A stretch of 64,000 nt of DNA from Saururus chinensis (GCA_035235625.1 CP141140.1:44945351-45009350); one strand, 5' to 3'; positions 9,753 through 21,860 are shown, numbered from the stretch's first letter. The notes: a model not told the origin generated them from the sequence alone. Program-made: numbers and translations.

Positions 9753-11687
9753 ACAAATTGTATTGCAGAGAGTTAAAAATGCTTTCAAGGTTACCATAGG
9801 GTTAATCAAACAGATGCAGCCCCCACATGAAGGATTATCTCATTCGGAAACTGAGCATCCACATGAAGCCCCTCAATTGGAGAAATGTCATGCAGCATAA
9901 CCCCTTCGCCGACAACTGAAGGAGAGAAGTCAGTTAGGGTCAAGGCTCGAGCTTCCAAATCAAGTGAAGTTGTTCATCATTATGCTCAAGAAGAGCAAAG
10001 AAAATCTATTCCTCAATCTATTGATGGAAACATCATTTTGCGTAAGTATTATCATGTTATATTCAATGATATGACCTACTTGGAAAGGTGTGTTATCGTG
10101 TAAACATGGCCTTTTGTATTATCATGTTAGATTCCAAATGACTTTGAGATTGTCTTGTCATCAAATAACACACAAATATACAATATCGTATTATATAAAA
10201 ATGACTTTGTAGTAGTTGTGTGACTTAACACAATCGTTTGTACGATTAGATTCAATTCTACTTTTGGAATAGTCTTGTCATCAATAACATGCTTTATTTG
10301 ACTTTTGTGTATATACTCATACGACTTGCTACATGTATTATGCAGAGAAAGGGGAGCCCAAAGATGGTACCCCAAAAAAGAATAAGGGCCCCAAAGTTGG
10401 ATAAACCGTTATCACCAGATTCTTCAAAAAAATTAATGAGCAAGTTGTGCAAGCCCGGGATGAGGAAATGGTGCATGCCTGAGAGGAGGAAGGGATGCAT
10501 GCTCACGAGGAAGAAGTGGTGCAAGCTTGAGCGAAAGTGGTGCTATTGAAGCAAATTAAGCTGAAGATAAATAAACAAAAAGCTTCAGATATTGGCCCCA
10601 TTGCATCCCTACTACTACCCATACCTAGGAGGACGAGGTACACAATGGCTAATCCACCTGCTCATGCAACCAAGGGCGAGGTAGCAAAGGAGGATCTAGC
10701 CCCCGCTGAGGCTGCCAAGGAGGATCCAACTAAGAAGGAGCTAGGCCTGGTTTGTTCAAAGGCAATTAGTAGTTTCTTGGCCAAGAAGATTGGAAAGCCG
10801 ACTCGGCTAGCATGGGAAGAGGGGGTGGCCAGGCCAGGGGATGAAGTTCCTTTGGCAGTTGTCCCTGCCACATACGTTATCCCTAATACAGATGAATTTG
10901 TGCAAGATCCCTTACCCCTACCCCAGAGAAATTTGCTTCTAGATCGGCCACTATATTGAACACTCCTGAGCTAGTTGATTCAGAACTACTAGAGTGTATC
11001 AAAAGTGTGGTAGACGTTGAAGAGCATGTTGAGAAGAAGCAAAAGGACAAGGAGGAGGCCGCAGTGGTGCCACACAACTACCTTGATCTCTAGCTTGTGT
11101 TCTACATGGAGATTTTATGTGGAGAAGATTAGGAGACAATCAAGGACTTTATGGCCAACCCACACAAGCATTGGCCTATGGCGACGCTTCTCCATACAAA
11201 TTATGTTTATGCTTAGACAGGAGTGCATAACGAATGAGGTAATAATCAGTTTATAGTTTTTTTTTGTGTTATTGACCACATGATTCTTAACAATCGTGTT
11301 ATGATTAACATGATATGTGAAATCACGCTCCAGCAATATCCGAAGTTTGCGTTATTGATATCACAAAAATGCCACATGTTATTGTACTAATAACATGATA
11401 AGTATAAAACAAGATTATCGTGTGTACTGTGTGTTTGTCTTTACACGACCTAGTATATGTCATGTTATCAATTACACAATGAATTAGCATCTCTTGTTCA
11501 TATTTACACGATATATCATATGTCATGTTACCACTAACACATTAATATTTTGTTGATAATTTTATGCCACAGATGTGTTCTGCCAACTACTAGAGGAGCA
11601 AAATATAAGATATATCGACACTTATCTGAACTATTTTTTCAAGAAATTTGCTACCTAATACTTCAACAATGTAGGGATGCAGCATGA
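9753..11687 (+). pseudogene. Ulp1/C48-peptidase-like MULE partner gene, part before the gypsy insertion
   Basis: A decayed multi-exon gene. The first visible exon ends at a canonical donor GTAAGT (10042-10047). The intron to the acceptor ending TTATGCAG at 10345 is full of CGTGTTA-type palindromes. The long exon from 10346 to about 11238 contains open but shifted frames, including KKELGLVCSKAISSFLAKKI. The next exon, from about 11570, reads CQLLEEQNIRYIDTYLNYFF and enters the C48 domain, then is cut at 11687 by the gypsy insertion. In plants such genes travel with MULEs that carry a SUMO-protease-like domain (Kaonashi type). The domain continues at 19711. The first part of the gene lies at 24713-25532 because of the inversion. 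Confidence 0.65.
11683..11687. repeat. Target-site duplication of the gypsy element (CATGA)
   Basis: CATGA stands at 11683-11687 and again at 19706-19710. Joining the flanks across the element gives the uninterrupted order seen in unit 2 around 37140-37150, where a single copy is present. Confidence 0.92.
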
Positions 11688-12419
11688 TATAACGCCTGAG
11701 ATTTTTCACACATTTTTCTGAAAATTCACCAGAAAATTTTTGCAATATAATGTCTGTAAATCGGAGGAAAATGACGAAATTAAAACCTAATAAAACAGTT
11801 TATAATTTAAAACACTAAACATCAATTTTCCATCTAAATATTTTTATCATACGGTTAAACATCATACAGCCAAAGCAAATATCATCAGGCACTACTCGAA
11901 AATACATGTACGAATAAATTGCTATGATCATAGACATTAAATACAAATCTCTCCCAGGCATCCCTGAGTGCAAGTCCCATAACAGTCCAAAGACTAATCC
12001 AAACAAAAGTCCAGAATATATAAACATCTTAACATCTCGTCTCACCCAATACATCGGATCGTGGCACAAATAAACTCGCAGTGAGTCAAGCATATACCTA
12101 AGTTAACAGGAATCAATCCACCGCTAAAACGAGCACCATCTCCAAGAGCTCTCCGCACAAACTTGCAAAACTTCCCGTACAACGGGGCTAAAAAGTAGGG
12201 TGATGAGTATTTTCATACTCAGTAGGAAAATACCCAGTAGGGGAATCCAAAACAATGAACTCACAAAGTCATAAATGCACGCATTCATGCAACTCAAACA
12301 TGAAGCAGGTAGGCATCTCAATATCATGTTCATACGCATACAAACATACCAAATGCACCATCGTACCAAAGTCATGCCATCAAATTAAACTTACACAAAC
12401 ACCCTTATCTAGGGTCATA

Positions 12420-12835
12420 CAAACTTACTCATACCACCATATGCATACTGGTATAACATACGCATACTTATATGACCTTACTCGTACAATCATATACTTA
12501 CTCATATAGCTTACACATACTTGTACGACCTTACTCGTACAATCATATGCCTACTCATACAGCTTATACAGACTTGTATGACCTTTCTCATACAATCATA
12601 CTCATACGACCTTACTCATACAGCTTATACAGACTTGTACGACCTTACTTATACAATCATACTTGTACGACCTTACTCATACAGTCTTACTCAAAATCAT
12701 ACACTTACTGTCTTACTCTGAAACATACTCTCACAATCGTACTCATACACATACTCTTACAGTCGTGCTCATACACATACACTTACAGTCATGCTCATAC
12801 TCATACGCTTATAGTCGTGCTCATACACATTTATA
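12420..12835. repeat. Degenerate short repeats within the left LTR
   Basis: Runs of short related units such as CTTACTCATACA and CGTACAATCATA, with an irregular spacing of about 15-50 bases. The reading frames through it are Tyr/Thr/Leu-rich low complexity and not real genes. The corresponding array in the right LTR is at 17420-17780, with a different number of units. Confidence 0.75.
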
Positions 12836-12839
12836 CATA

Positions 12840-13165
12840 CTTCAAACATACACGCTAGCCATCACAAGCACATGCATACATACGTCAAACATACACGCTA
12901 GTCATCACTAGCACATGCATAATCCATACATACTCCAAACATGCGTGCTAGCCATCACTAGCACATGCATAATCCATACATACTCCAAACATGCACGCTG
13001 GCCATCACTAGCACATGCATAATCCATACGTACTCCAAACATGCACGCTAGCCATCACTAGCACATGCATAATCCATACATACTTCAAGCATGTACGCTA
13101 GCCATCACTAGCACATGCATACATACGTAGCATACTAACATATTCGCTAGCCATTGTTAGCGCAT
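12840..13165. repeat. 50 bp tandem repeat array in the left LTR
   Basis: CATCACTAGCACATGCATAA recurs at 12903, 12953, 13003, 13053 and 13103, exactly 50 bases apart, with a shorter related unit before. Each unit contains the palindromic cores GCTAGC or CTAGC and ATGCAT. The matching array in the other LTR is at 17785-18150. The related gypsy LTR at 63430 has only one such unit, so the array expanded in this lineage. Confidence 0.88.
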
Positions 13166-15066
13166 ACATAATCCACATCCATAAAACATGCATACATCTA
13201 ATACATATCAATCATACTTAGCACACGTATTACACATACATCAACCACACTTACAGCTCATGTGCATGCCATATGTATATAAACATACCATATAATCATG
13301 CTTATATGCACATCGTGCAATCCTAGCATGCTACTACTCATTCAAGCATGCTATCATGAAATTACGAGTTCAAAGCTCCCCTACCTTGTAATCATGACGT
13401 TTGATGGCGAGCACACGATGGTGGCGGCGTCGGTAGCGGAGTTGGCGGCCAAAACCGTTACCTGTATGAGAGAGCTGTTGTGCCGAGGGTTTTAGGATGT
13501 GCCAAAAACAATCACGGCCAAACGGGGTGTCAGAAATCAATGCGGCAATATCCGCAATCCCCGGTGGCACACAAGGGCGGCCAGGAGAAATGTCGTGCCA
13601 GCATATGTGGCGGAGCGACCAGAAGTCGATGGTGTACTCACTGAAGATCGGCCGGTGGCTAAGACGTACTTGGCCGGCCACAAGATATCGAAATCGGTTG
13701 TGGACAGCACCCAATGGCGACGATTTCGTGTCAACAAGGGCCCACATATGGGCAGAGAGCGTGGGGCAACGCTCTAGAACAAAGGAGAGGTGGTGAAGGC
13801 TCTAGTGGTCAACTCCACTCGATGGCAAAACCAACCGATGGTCATGCGGCGCAAATGCGGCGGCTAAACCCAAAAGCACACGCGTGGCCACATGCACACG
13901 GAACCCAAAAGGGCGGGGGAGAGGGCTGAAAGGGGGCGACCCAAGGCCCACAAAAGGCCAACAGGGCTAAGGCCCTAGTTGTGGCCAATCTAAGCGGCGA
14001 CATCGCCGATCGCCACCCACAACCAATACCCATGGTGCGGGCGGCTGTGCATCTCGCATAGTATAGGGCAATGACAAGCGGGCCATTCCGAGCTGAAGAA
14101 TAATCGGGCCAAGTGGGGCTGACCCTTACTTTCGCCGAGCTGGGGCAGAGCCCACGATGACGAAATGGCCCACAGCTCGCCGATGGCAATGACCTGAGAC
14201 GCACCCAAAGCGTCTAATTGGGTGGAGCAAGGCAATAGGGGCGAGGCGGGGTCGGAAACGGCAAACCCCTACCGACACTGGGTCAAGGTAGGCTGGACAG
14301 AGTCCTACCGGTGACTGGACAATGACCGGAAACACACCGGCATCCAAAAAAATCCCACGGATAGTGAGATGTAAATAGAAACAAAACCCAACCAAAGTGC
14401 CGGTAGCTCACCATGGAGCGAAGAAAGCATGGTGGTGGCTCTAGCCAGCGTCTATGGGTTCCTAGCGGCCAACTAAACATAAGTCTAGTTGAGGGCGGCC
14501 GCAAATGACGTCAAAATCGTACACCTACAGTTCAAAAACGGGATTGAAGGAGAGAAAAACTCGAAAAAAGGTTCGGTACCTTGTGGAGGAGCGAAAAGGC
14601 CATGGTGGCGGTCATAGCCGGTACCTACGGACTCATGGCGGTGAGGCAAAGCAATTCCTGACAAGAACCACCGGAATCCAACGATGGAGGAGGGAGAACG
14701 GGCAACCGGAAATGGGCTCGGGTTTCTCTCCCAACTCACTGGACGTCTGGAAAAAGTTTTTGGGCGTCTAAAAGTTACTGGAATCCGATCTTTGGATTGA
14801 TATTTATAATCTTTTCAATTTTTACATCCATGTCCCTAATGTGCGTTAACCTCCTAATTAAGTGGTGTAGCTCCAAAATTCACGCCGAAAGTGCACAGCG
14901 AGGCTTGCGGCCCGTGACTAAGCCCCACACCCAACTCTACAGGTATAAATACGGGGTAAATATGCATAAATATGAATACATCGTAGTGTCACATTTTCCT
15001 GCCGAAAATGACCAGAAAAATAGCAGGAAAATCCCAAAAAATCGTAGAAAAATTAGGGACCTTACA

Positions 15067-15079
15067 TTCTTCCCTCCTC
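15067..15079 (-). other. Polypurine tract of the gypsy element
   Basis: On the minus strand GAGGAGGGAAGAA directly precedes the TGTAAGG start of the 3' LTR. It is the plus-strand DNA primer and confirms the minus orientation. The related element at 61346 has the same arrangement. Confidence 0.85.
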
Positions 15080-16679
15080 AAAAAAATTTCGTCCCCAAAA
15101 TTTCACGATCAACTTACAACGTATAGCTGAAACAACAAAAACCTCGGGGTATCTCTCTCACATATCCGCTTGAACATCCCAAGTCGCCATCTCGGGAGCT
15201 TCAAATTCGCCATGACTTTGCCACATAAATGACCTTTGTCATCCACAACTTACCTTGTCCATCAAGGATCTGACTGAAATGCTCGCAACTCAACTGGAGA
15301 TCACTTCGCCTCCAATTAGCATAACTCTCTTATCTACTTTGAGCTGTCTGAAGCCCTTGCCTAGCTAACTTCAACCTGTCCACACAGAGCCAGACAATTC
15401 ACATTTGAGCGTCTACAGCTCACTTACTTCGGCCCAACATGTCGGCGAATCAAAATGTCCTTTAATACAAGACCTCCCAAGGGTCATCCAACCTGAGCAA
15501 GAAACTTATTCTCAAAAGTCGCTCAGTTACACAACAACATCGATGCATAAACATAGGAATACAACCTACTTCTTCACCGACACAAATCTGATGTACCCCC
15601 AAGATCATACTCTTGGTCAAACAATCATCTTAATCACAAGTTCTGACAACTCATCCTTGAGTTCATTCCACTCTAGCAGGTCATCCCGCACGATGCCCTA
15701 GAGGTAGAGTCCACGAAGCACTAACTCAACGAACTCCACCATTCTCTTCGGTGGAAAACATGATAAGTCATCAGGGAACATGTCAGGAAATCACTGGCAA
15801 TGTCTAGCTCTTCTAGACTAATTCCCTGAGATAGCTTCTCAAACAACTCACCAAAAGGCTCTGCAGACTTTTAGTCGTGCATCGCCTGGCCTTAATGGTT
15901 CACCCTGGATACAACATTCGAACCTTCAGGGCACACAAACATCACACATTTCTTCTGGTGGTCTACCACTACTCTCTGAGCGGTCAACCAATCAACAAAA
16001 CCACACCGAACTCACACCCTCCTTCCTCAAAATCGTAACCACTACACTCACTAGTGTCGAGTAGTTACCTCAAAGGCCATCCACAGTCTTGGAGGCTCAA
16101 AATCTCATCCTTTAAACCGCTCTTAAACACGAATCTCCGGAAGGAGGTGCAAAGAGTCTCAAACTCTGCCACTCACAAACTCCCTTGCCTCTTAGTAAAA
16201 GGGATTTCAAAACCTTCTGACAACAAAGGTCACAGAACACACTCCATCTAGGTCGCAAGCTGACCAATTAGGAAGAAATTATGTCTGACAGATTTTCACT
16301 AGTCAGAATGTAAGTGGCCATAACCACTCTCCGGTCATTCGGAGCTTACAAAACCTCAATGAGGTGCTTCGTACTTTCAATTCAAACACTAGCAGCTTCT
16401 GGCTCACTTAACAGCCATTAAAGATGGTAGCCAACCTTTCCAAAACTCAACACATTCAAAAGCAGCCAATGGCTCTCCTTAGCCAATAAACGTGCAATCC
16501 AACCGACCAAATCTCTCGGCGGCGGAGGCACTTCGGCTCAACTCTGCCCAACATCAAAAACAAATGGAATCAAGGGAAAACATTCACCCTGACCCATTCC
16601 CAAAACCAAATCTCAACTTACTCTTACATGCCACGACTTTGGACTTGCGACTGTTATGGACTTGTAGTCAGACTGCCTA
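15080..16679 (-). pseudogene. Decayed gypsy gag-pol interior
   Basis: Read on the minus strand. At about 15830-15570 it gives relics of the region just before and into reverse transcriptase: a FPDMFPDDL-like segment, PPKRMVEFV, then ELKDELSELVIKMIV. The usual RT catalytic core (YxDD) is missing, as are most of protease, RNase H and integrase. At about 15470-15125 it resumes with an integrase C-terminus: RQGLQTAQS-like, ESYANWRRSDL, and finally PEMATWDVQADM before a stop and ERYPEVF. The order matches a Ty3/gypsy polyprotein with large internal deletions. Many stops show it has been dead for long. Confidence 0.75.
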
Positions 16680-16692
16680 GGCTCTGATACCA
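16680..16692 (-). other. Primer binding site (tRNA-iMet type)
   Basis: The minus strand reads TGGTATCAGAGCC two bases after the end of the LTR. This is the standard plant retrotransposon primer site complementary to initiator tRNA-Met. It fixes the element's orientation. Confidence 0.93.
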
Positions 16693-17419
16693 ACTATAAC
16701 GCCAGAGATTTTGCACACATTTTCCTTAAAATTCATGAAATTTTTTTGCAATATAATGTTTGTAAATCAGAGGAAAAATGACGAAATCAAAACCTGATAA
16801 AACAGTTTATAATTTAAAACACTAAACATCCATTTTTCATCTAAATATTTTCATCATATGGTCAAACATCGTACGGCCAAAGCAAATATCATCAGGCGCT
16901 ACTCGAAAACACACGTACGAATAAATTGCTATGATTATAGACTTTAAGTACAAATTCTTTCAGGCATCCCTGAGTGCAAATCCCATAACAGTTCACAGAC
17001 TAATCCAAATGAAAGTCCAGAATATATAAACATCTTAACGTCTTATCTCACCCAATACATCGGATCGTGGCACAAATCAACTCGCAGTGAGTCAAGCATA
17101 TACCTGAGTCAACAGGAATCAATCCACCGCTTAAACGAGCATCATCTCCAGGAGCTCTCCACACAAACCTACAAAACCTCCTATACAACGGGGCTAAAAA
17201 GTAGGGTGATGAGTATTTTCATACTCAGTAGGAAAATACCTAGTAGGGGAATCCAAAACAATGAACTCACAAAGTTCATAAATGCACGCATTCATGCAAC
17301 TCAAACATGAAGCAGGTAGGCATCTCAATATAGTGCTCATACGCATACAAACATACCAATACACCATCGTCCCAAAGTCATGCCGTCAAATTAAACTTAC
17401 ACAAACACCCTTATCTAGG

Positions 17420-17780
17420 GTTATACAAACTTACTCGTACCACCATACGCATACTCATATAACATACGCATACTTGTACAACCTTACTCGTACAATCATA
17501 TGCTTACTCATACAGCTTACACATACTTGTACGACCTTACTTGTACAATCATATGCCTACTCATATAGCTTATACATACTTGTACGACCTTACTCATACA
17601 ATCATACTCGTACGACCTTACTCATACAATCTTACTCAAAATCATACACTTATTGTCTTACTCTGAAACATACTCTCACAATCGTACTCATACACGTACT
17701 CTTACAGTCGTGCTCATACACATACACTTACAGTCGTGCTCATACTCATACGCTTACAGTCGTGCTCATACACATTTATA
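17420..17780. repeat. Degenerate short repeats within the right LTR
   Basis: Counterpart of 12420-12835, with the same CTTACTCATACA and TCGTGCTCATACA type units but about 50 bases shorter, so unit number changed after insertion or during reverse transcription. Confidence 0.75.
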
Positions 17781-17784
17781 CATA

Positions 17785-18150
17785 CTTCAAACATACATGC
17801 TAGCCATCACAAGCACATGCATACATATGTCAAACATACACACTAGCCATCACTAGCACATGCATAATCCATACATACTCCAAGCATGCATGCTAGCCAT
17901 CACTAGCACATGCATAATCCATACATACTCCAAATATGCACACTAGTCATCACTAGCACATGTATAATCCATACATACTCCAAACATGCACGCTAGCCAT
18001 CACTAGCACATGCATAATCCATACATACTCCAAACATGCACGCTAGCCATCACTAGCACATGCATAATTCATACATACTCCAAACATGTACGCTAGCCAT
18101 CACTAGCACATGCATACATACGTAGCATACTAACATATTCGCTAGCCATT
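17785..18150. repeat. 50 bp tandem repeat array in the right LTR
   Basis: Same 50-base unit as in the left LTR (CATCACTAGCACATGCATAA), about six to seven copies, one more than the left array. Confidence 0.85.
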
Positions 18151-19710
18151 GCTAGCGCATACATAATCCACATCCATAAAACGTGCATACATCTCATACA
18201 TATCAATCATACTTAGTACACGTATTACACATACATCAACTGCACTTACAGCTCATGTGCATGCCATATGTATATAAACATACTATATAATCATGCTTAT
18301 ATGCACATCGTGCAATCCTAGCATGCTACTACTCATTCAAGCATGTTATCATGAAATTATGAGTTCAAAGCTCCCCTACTTCGTAATCATGACGTTTGAT
18401 GGTGAGCACACGATGGTGGTGGCGTCGGTAGCGGAGTTGGCGGCCAAAACCGTTGCCTGGATGAGAGAGTTGCTGTCTCGAGGGTTTTAGGATGTGCTGG
18501 AAACAATCACGGCCAAACGGGGTGTCATAAATCAATGCGGCAATATTCGCGATCCACGGCGGCACACAAGGGCGGCCAGGAGAAATGTCGTGCCAACATA
18601 TATGGCAGAGCGACCAGAAGTCGATGATGTACTCACTGAAGATCGGTCGGTGGCTAAGACGTACTCGGCTGGCCACATGATATCGAAATCGGCCGTGGAC
18701 AGCACCCAATGACAACGATTTTGTGTCAACAAGGGCCCACATATGGGCGGAGAGCGTGGGGCAATGCTCGAGAACAAAGGAGAGGTGGTGGAGGCTCTAG
18801 TGGTCAACTCCACTCGATAGCAAAGCCAACCGATGGTCAGGCGGCACAAATGTGGTGCCTAAACCCAAAAGCACATGCGTGGCCACATGCACACACAACC
18901 CAAAGGGGCAGGGGAGAGTGCTAAAAGGGGGCGACCCAAGGCCCACAAAAGGCCAACTGGGCTTAGGCCCTAGCTGTGGCCAATCCAAGAGGCGACATCG
19001 CCGATCGCCACCCACAACCAATACCCATGGTGCGGGCGGCTGTGCATCTCGCACGGTATAGGGCAATGACAAGTGGGCCATTCCGAGCGAAAGAATAATT
19101 GGGCCAAGTGGGGCTGACCCTCATAAGTCTAGTTGAGGGCAGCCGCAAATGACATCAAAATCGTACACCCATAGTTCAAAAACGGGATTGAAGGAGAGAA
19201 AAACCCAAAAAAAGGTTCGGTACCTCGTGGAGGAGCGAAAAGGCCGTGGCGGCGGTCATAGCCAGTAACTATGGACTCATGGCGGTGAGGCAAAGCAGAG
19301 ACAAGAACCACCGGAATCCGACGATGGAGGAGGGAGAACGGGCAACCGAAAATGGGCTCGGGTTTCTCTCCCAACTCACTGGACGTCTGGAAAAAGTTTT
19401 TGGGCGTCGAAAAGTTACTGGAATCCGATCTTCGGATTGATATTTATAATCTTTTCAATTTATTACATCCATGTCCCTAATACATGTTAACTTCCTGTTA
19501 CGCATTGTAGCTCCAAAATTTATGCCGTAAGCGAGCAGCGAGGCCCGCAACATGCGACTAAGCCCCACACCCAACTCTACGGGTATAAATATGGGGTAAA
19601 TATACATAAATATGAATACACCATAGCGTCACATTTTCCCGCCGAAAATGACCAAAAAATAGCAAAAAAATCCCATAAAATCGTAAAAAAATCAGGGACC
19701 TTACACATGA

Positions 19711-20083
19711 CCAGGTGGAGTTGCATCCCAAAATCATCAACAACTTGATGAAGCGGCTTAATGTACACACTGAGTGTGGTTTCATTCCAATCTATGTCAC
19801 TGGTCATTTCCTTCTTCTCATTGATCGATGAAGGGAGAAAAGGTTTAGGTAGTATAACTCACTAAAGGGTGACCAAAAAAACTAGTTTGCCAAGGTCAAC
19901 AAAGTTAGAAGACATGTTGCCACAACCATGGACAAGACCCTTCACATGAAGGGTGCAATAAAGTGGCCACTGATGAAGATCCAAAAATGCCATATCAAGA
20001 GACGAATGAAGATTGCGGGGTGTTCCTGATGTATTATGTTGTGAAGCTAGCTGGAGGAGTCATTCAACAGATTTTATCCTAAC
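19711..20083 (+). pseudogene. C48 (Ulp1-like) domain, part after the gypsy insertion
   Basis: Continues the frame broken at 11687. It shows VELHPKIINNLMKRLN, then FIPIYVTGHFLLLIDR with the presumed catalytic His of Ulp1-type cysteine proteases. Further on, after stops and shifts, comes MPYQETNEDCGVFLMYYV, which carries the Gln and catalytic Cys (Q-x-N-x-x-DCG-x-F) typical of the C48 family. In life this protease family cleaves SUMO conjugates; its job in transposons is not known. A TGA follows the His motif, so it is not functional. Confidence 0.75.
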
Positions 20084-20260
20084 AAAGTTCACTATGTTGG
20101 TCCAGCTGCAGATATGAGCGACAATTCTTCGTGGGCAAATTGCTCATGAATTTGATGCTTCTTCGAATGAGTTGTTGTAGTCTCTTTTGTTCTCTCTTAA
20201 ATGCACAATTTGTAAAGTAAAAATTATTGTTTTAAATACATTCAAGGTTGTGCAATATAT

Positions 20261-20745
20261 GGTTGCAGATCGTGTTATTAACAACATACCGAAACATAGG
20301 TCGCGTTAACAATAACACGAAGTTATGTTAGGTTATTTAATATAGGTTGCAGATCGTGTTATCAACAACACGCTTAGGTGTAGGTCCTACCAACGACAAC
20401 ACGAAGTCATGTTAGGTCATTTAATATAGGTTACAGATCATGTAATCAACAATATGCCTAGACGTAGGTCGTGTCATTGATAACATGAAGTCATGTTAGG
20501 TTGTGTAACATATGGTTGCAGATCATGTAATCAACAACATGCCCAAACATAGATTGTGTAACCAATAACACAAAGTAATGTTAGGTAGTGTAATATATGG
20601 TTGTAAATTGTGTAATTAACAATATGCTCAGACATAGGTTGTGTCAACGATAACACAAAGTCATGTTAGGTCTCTCATATAGGTTGCAAATTGTGTTAGC
20701 AACAACATGCTCACCCGGTAGGTTGTGTCACCAATAGTGTTGTAG
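20261..20745. repeat. Tandem array of six units of about 84 bp with internal palindromes
   Basis: The unit start GGTTGCAGAT(C) recurs at 20261, 20345, 20429, 20514, 20599 and 20682, i.e. spacings of 84, 84, 85, 85 and 83. Each unit holds two quasi-palindromes: one TCGTGTTATCAACAACACG-like, one GTGTCA...GATAACACGAA-like, about 42 bases apart. It lies between the 3' ends of the convergent Ulp1-like gene and mudrA. The same array, reversed, is in copy 2 at 36108-36595. Confidence 0.88.
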
Positions 20746-21860
20746 ATAGTGGTATGAAAAATTTTCATGTGTAGCAAAATAAAAATGTAGATCAACAAAT
20801 TTATAGGGAAACTTTCTCTTTCATTAATATGAGTTGATGAGTACATTGTATAAACATAACAAAGGAAAAAAGTACATTAGACCAAAATTGCAAATATGAA
20901 AATAGAACATCACATACCATCTATTTCCATGAGCACAACCTGGTGAGCCATTAGAAAAAATGTGATTGGATATTTGGGACATTGAAATAACATTAGATTA
21001 TGACTCATCTGCCTCTGAGGTAGATGAGAAGACTGGTGCAGATGATTAATGGGGTGAATTGGCAAATTCATTTGATAATACATGTCATTAATTGTCTACA
21101 CTGCTCTTCTCATTTGCTTTGGAGGGGGAATTGTCATAGTTAGGCATTATTTCAATGTCTCGATGGCTGGCGCTTTTTTTGTGAAGGCTCACCAGGCTGT
21201 GCTCATGGAGATAGATGGTGTGCAACCACTCATCAGCAATCTCCTAGTGATAAAGTTCCTTAGGCGAGCAGGAGGTGGGCACCAAATGGTCACTTGATCT
21301 AAGAGGAGGTGTAGATTTATATTTGGTGATTCAAAACTAGATGTGAAGCAAAGTCTGTGTTGGAAAATGGGATGACAATTTGTTTTTCTGCACCAAAATT
21401 TAGTTTGCTACACCAAAAATTGGTGCGACTCTTTAGAAATTGGTGATGTGTTGGACATTTGGATCATTTATTTATTTATATGGTCGTGTTATCAATAACA
21501 CGAAGTACAATTATCATGTAATTGGTAACACATAGTGAACAAAAAAATTGTAATATTCTTTGTAAGTTTTTTTTATCGTGTAATTCGTAACACGTAAACC
21601 CTTTGATTGTGTTTTTGATTACTCAATGTGTATACAATAGACAATATTAACAATACATATATCAACATATTGTGTTATCGACATCACAAACTTTATCAAG
21701 GTCATGTTATAAATAACACAACGTACATACAATATTGTATATGATAACATGACACTCATAAAAAATCATGTTTCAAAGTACATGACTGCAAAATGATCTT
21801 TCCTCCATTCTGCTAAATAAAGGGGGTGCAAAAGGCAATCCCGATCGATGTTCCCCATCT
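20746..21860. other. Spacer between the convergent MULE genes, copy 1
   Basis: No gene supported. From about 21480 to 21760 it carries at least six CGTGTTA...TAACACG-type quasi-palindromes. The counterpart in copy 2 is 34990-36107. A short Val/Cys-rich frame at 21082-21297 is not conserved as coding. Confidence 0.5.

Larger units (their letters stand above)
11688..15066 (-). repeat. Left LTR of the gypsy element (3' LTR in element sense)
   Basis: Homologous to 16695-19705 throughout, with about one difference per ten bases over the first 290 bases by eye. It holds an AT-rich outer part, two repeat arrays (12420-12835 and 12840-13165) and a GC-rich part (13430-14740) with no credible protein. 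Open frames in the GC-rich part exist on both strands and are not conserved as coding. It retains about 350 bases (roughly 14130-14478) that the other LTR lacks. Confidence 0.9.
11688..19705 (-). mobile_element. Ty3/gypsy LTR retrotransposon (8,018 bp), minus orientation, pol decayed
   Basis: Two long LTRs (3,379 and 3,011 bp) flank an interior of only 1.63 kb. A perfect 5 bp TSD surrounds the element. On the minus strand the order is LTR (19705-16695), tRNA-iMet-type primer site, interior, polypurine tract, LTR (15066-11688). The LTRs start TGTAAGG and end GTTATA, so the termini are TG...TA instead of TG...CA. The interior keeps recognisable gag-pol relics but far too little for an active element. 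Its integrase C-terminus and the PPT sequence resemble chromovirus-type gypsy. It lies inside the C48 domain of MULE copy 1 and is absent from unit 2. Confidence 0.93.
16695..19705 (-). repeat. Right LTR of the gypsy element (5' LTR in element sense)
   Basis: Matches the left LTR from TATAACGCC to CTTACA. It has lost about 350 bases at about 19111, where the text passes from TGACCCT straight to CATAAGTCTAG. A TATAAATA-type stretch lies near 19585, close to the U3/R region in element sense. Confidence 0.9.

Noticed and set aside
12472..12858. Tyr/Thr/Leu-rich open frame in the left LTR (also 17282-17803 in the right LTR)
   Set aside because: Produced by short degenerate repeats; it is not phase-conserved between LTRs and lies in LTR sequence.
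12840..13165. Possible CRISPR-like array because of exact 50-base spacing
   Set aside because: The whole unit repeats, with no variable spacers, inside a plant LTR. It is an ordinary minisatellite.
13370..14739. Several overlapping open frames in the GC-rich part of the gypsy LTRs (also 61780-62756)
   Set aside because: Open on both strands because of GC content; frames differ among the three LTR copies and show no domain.
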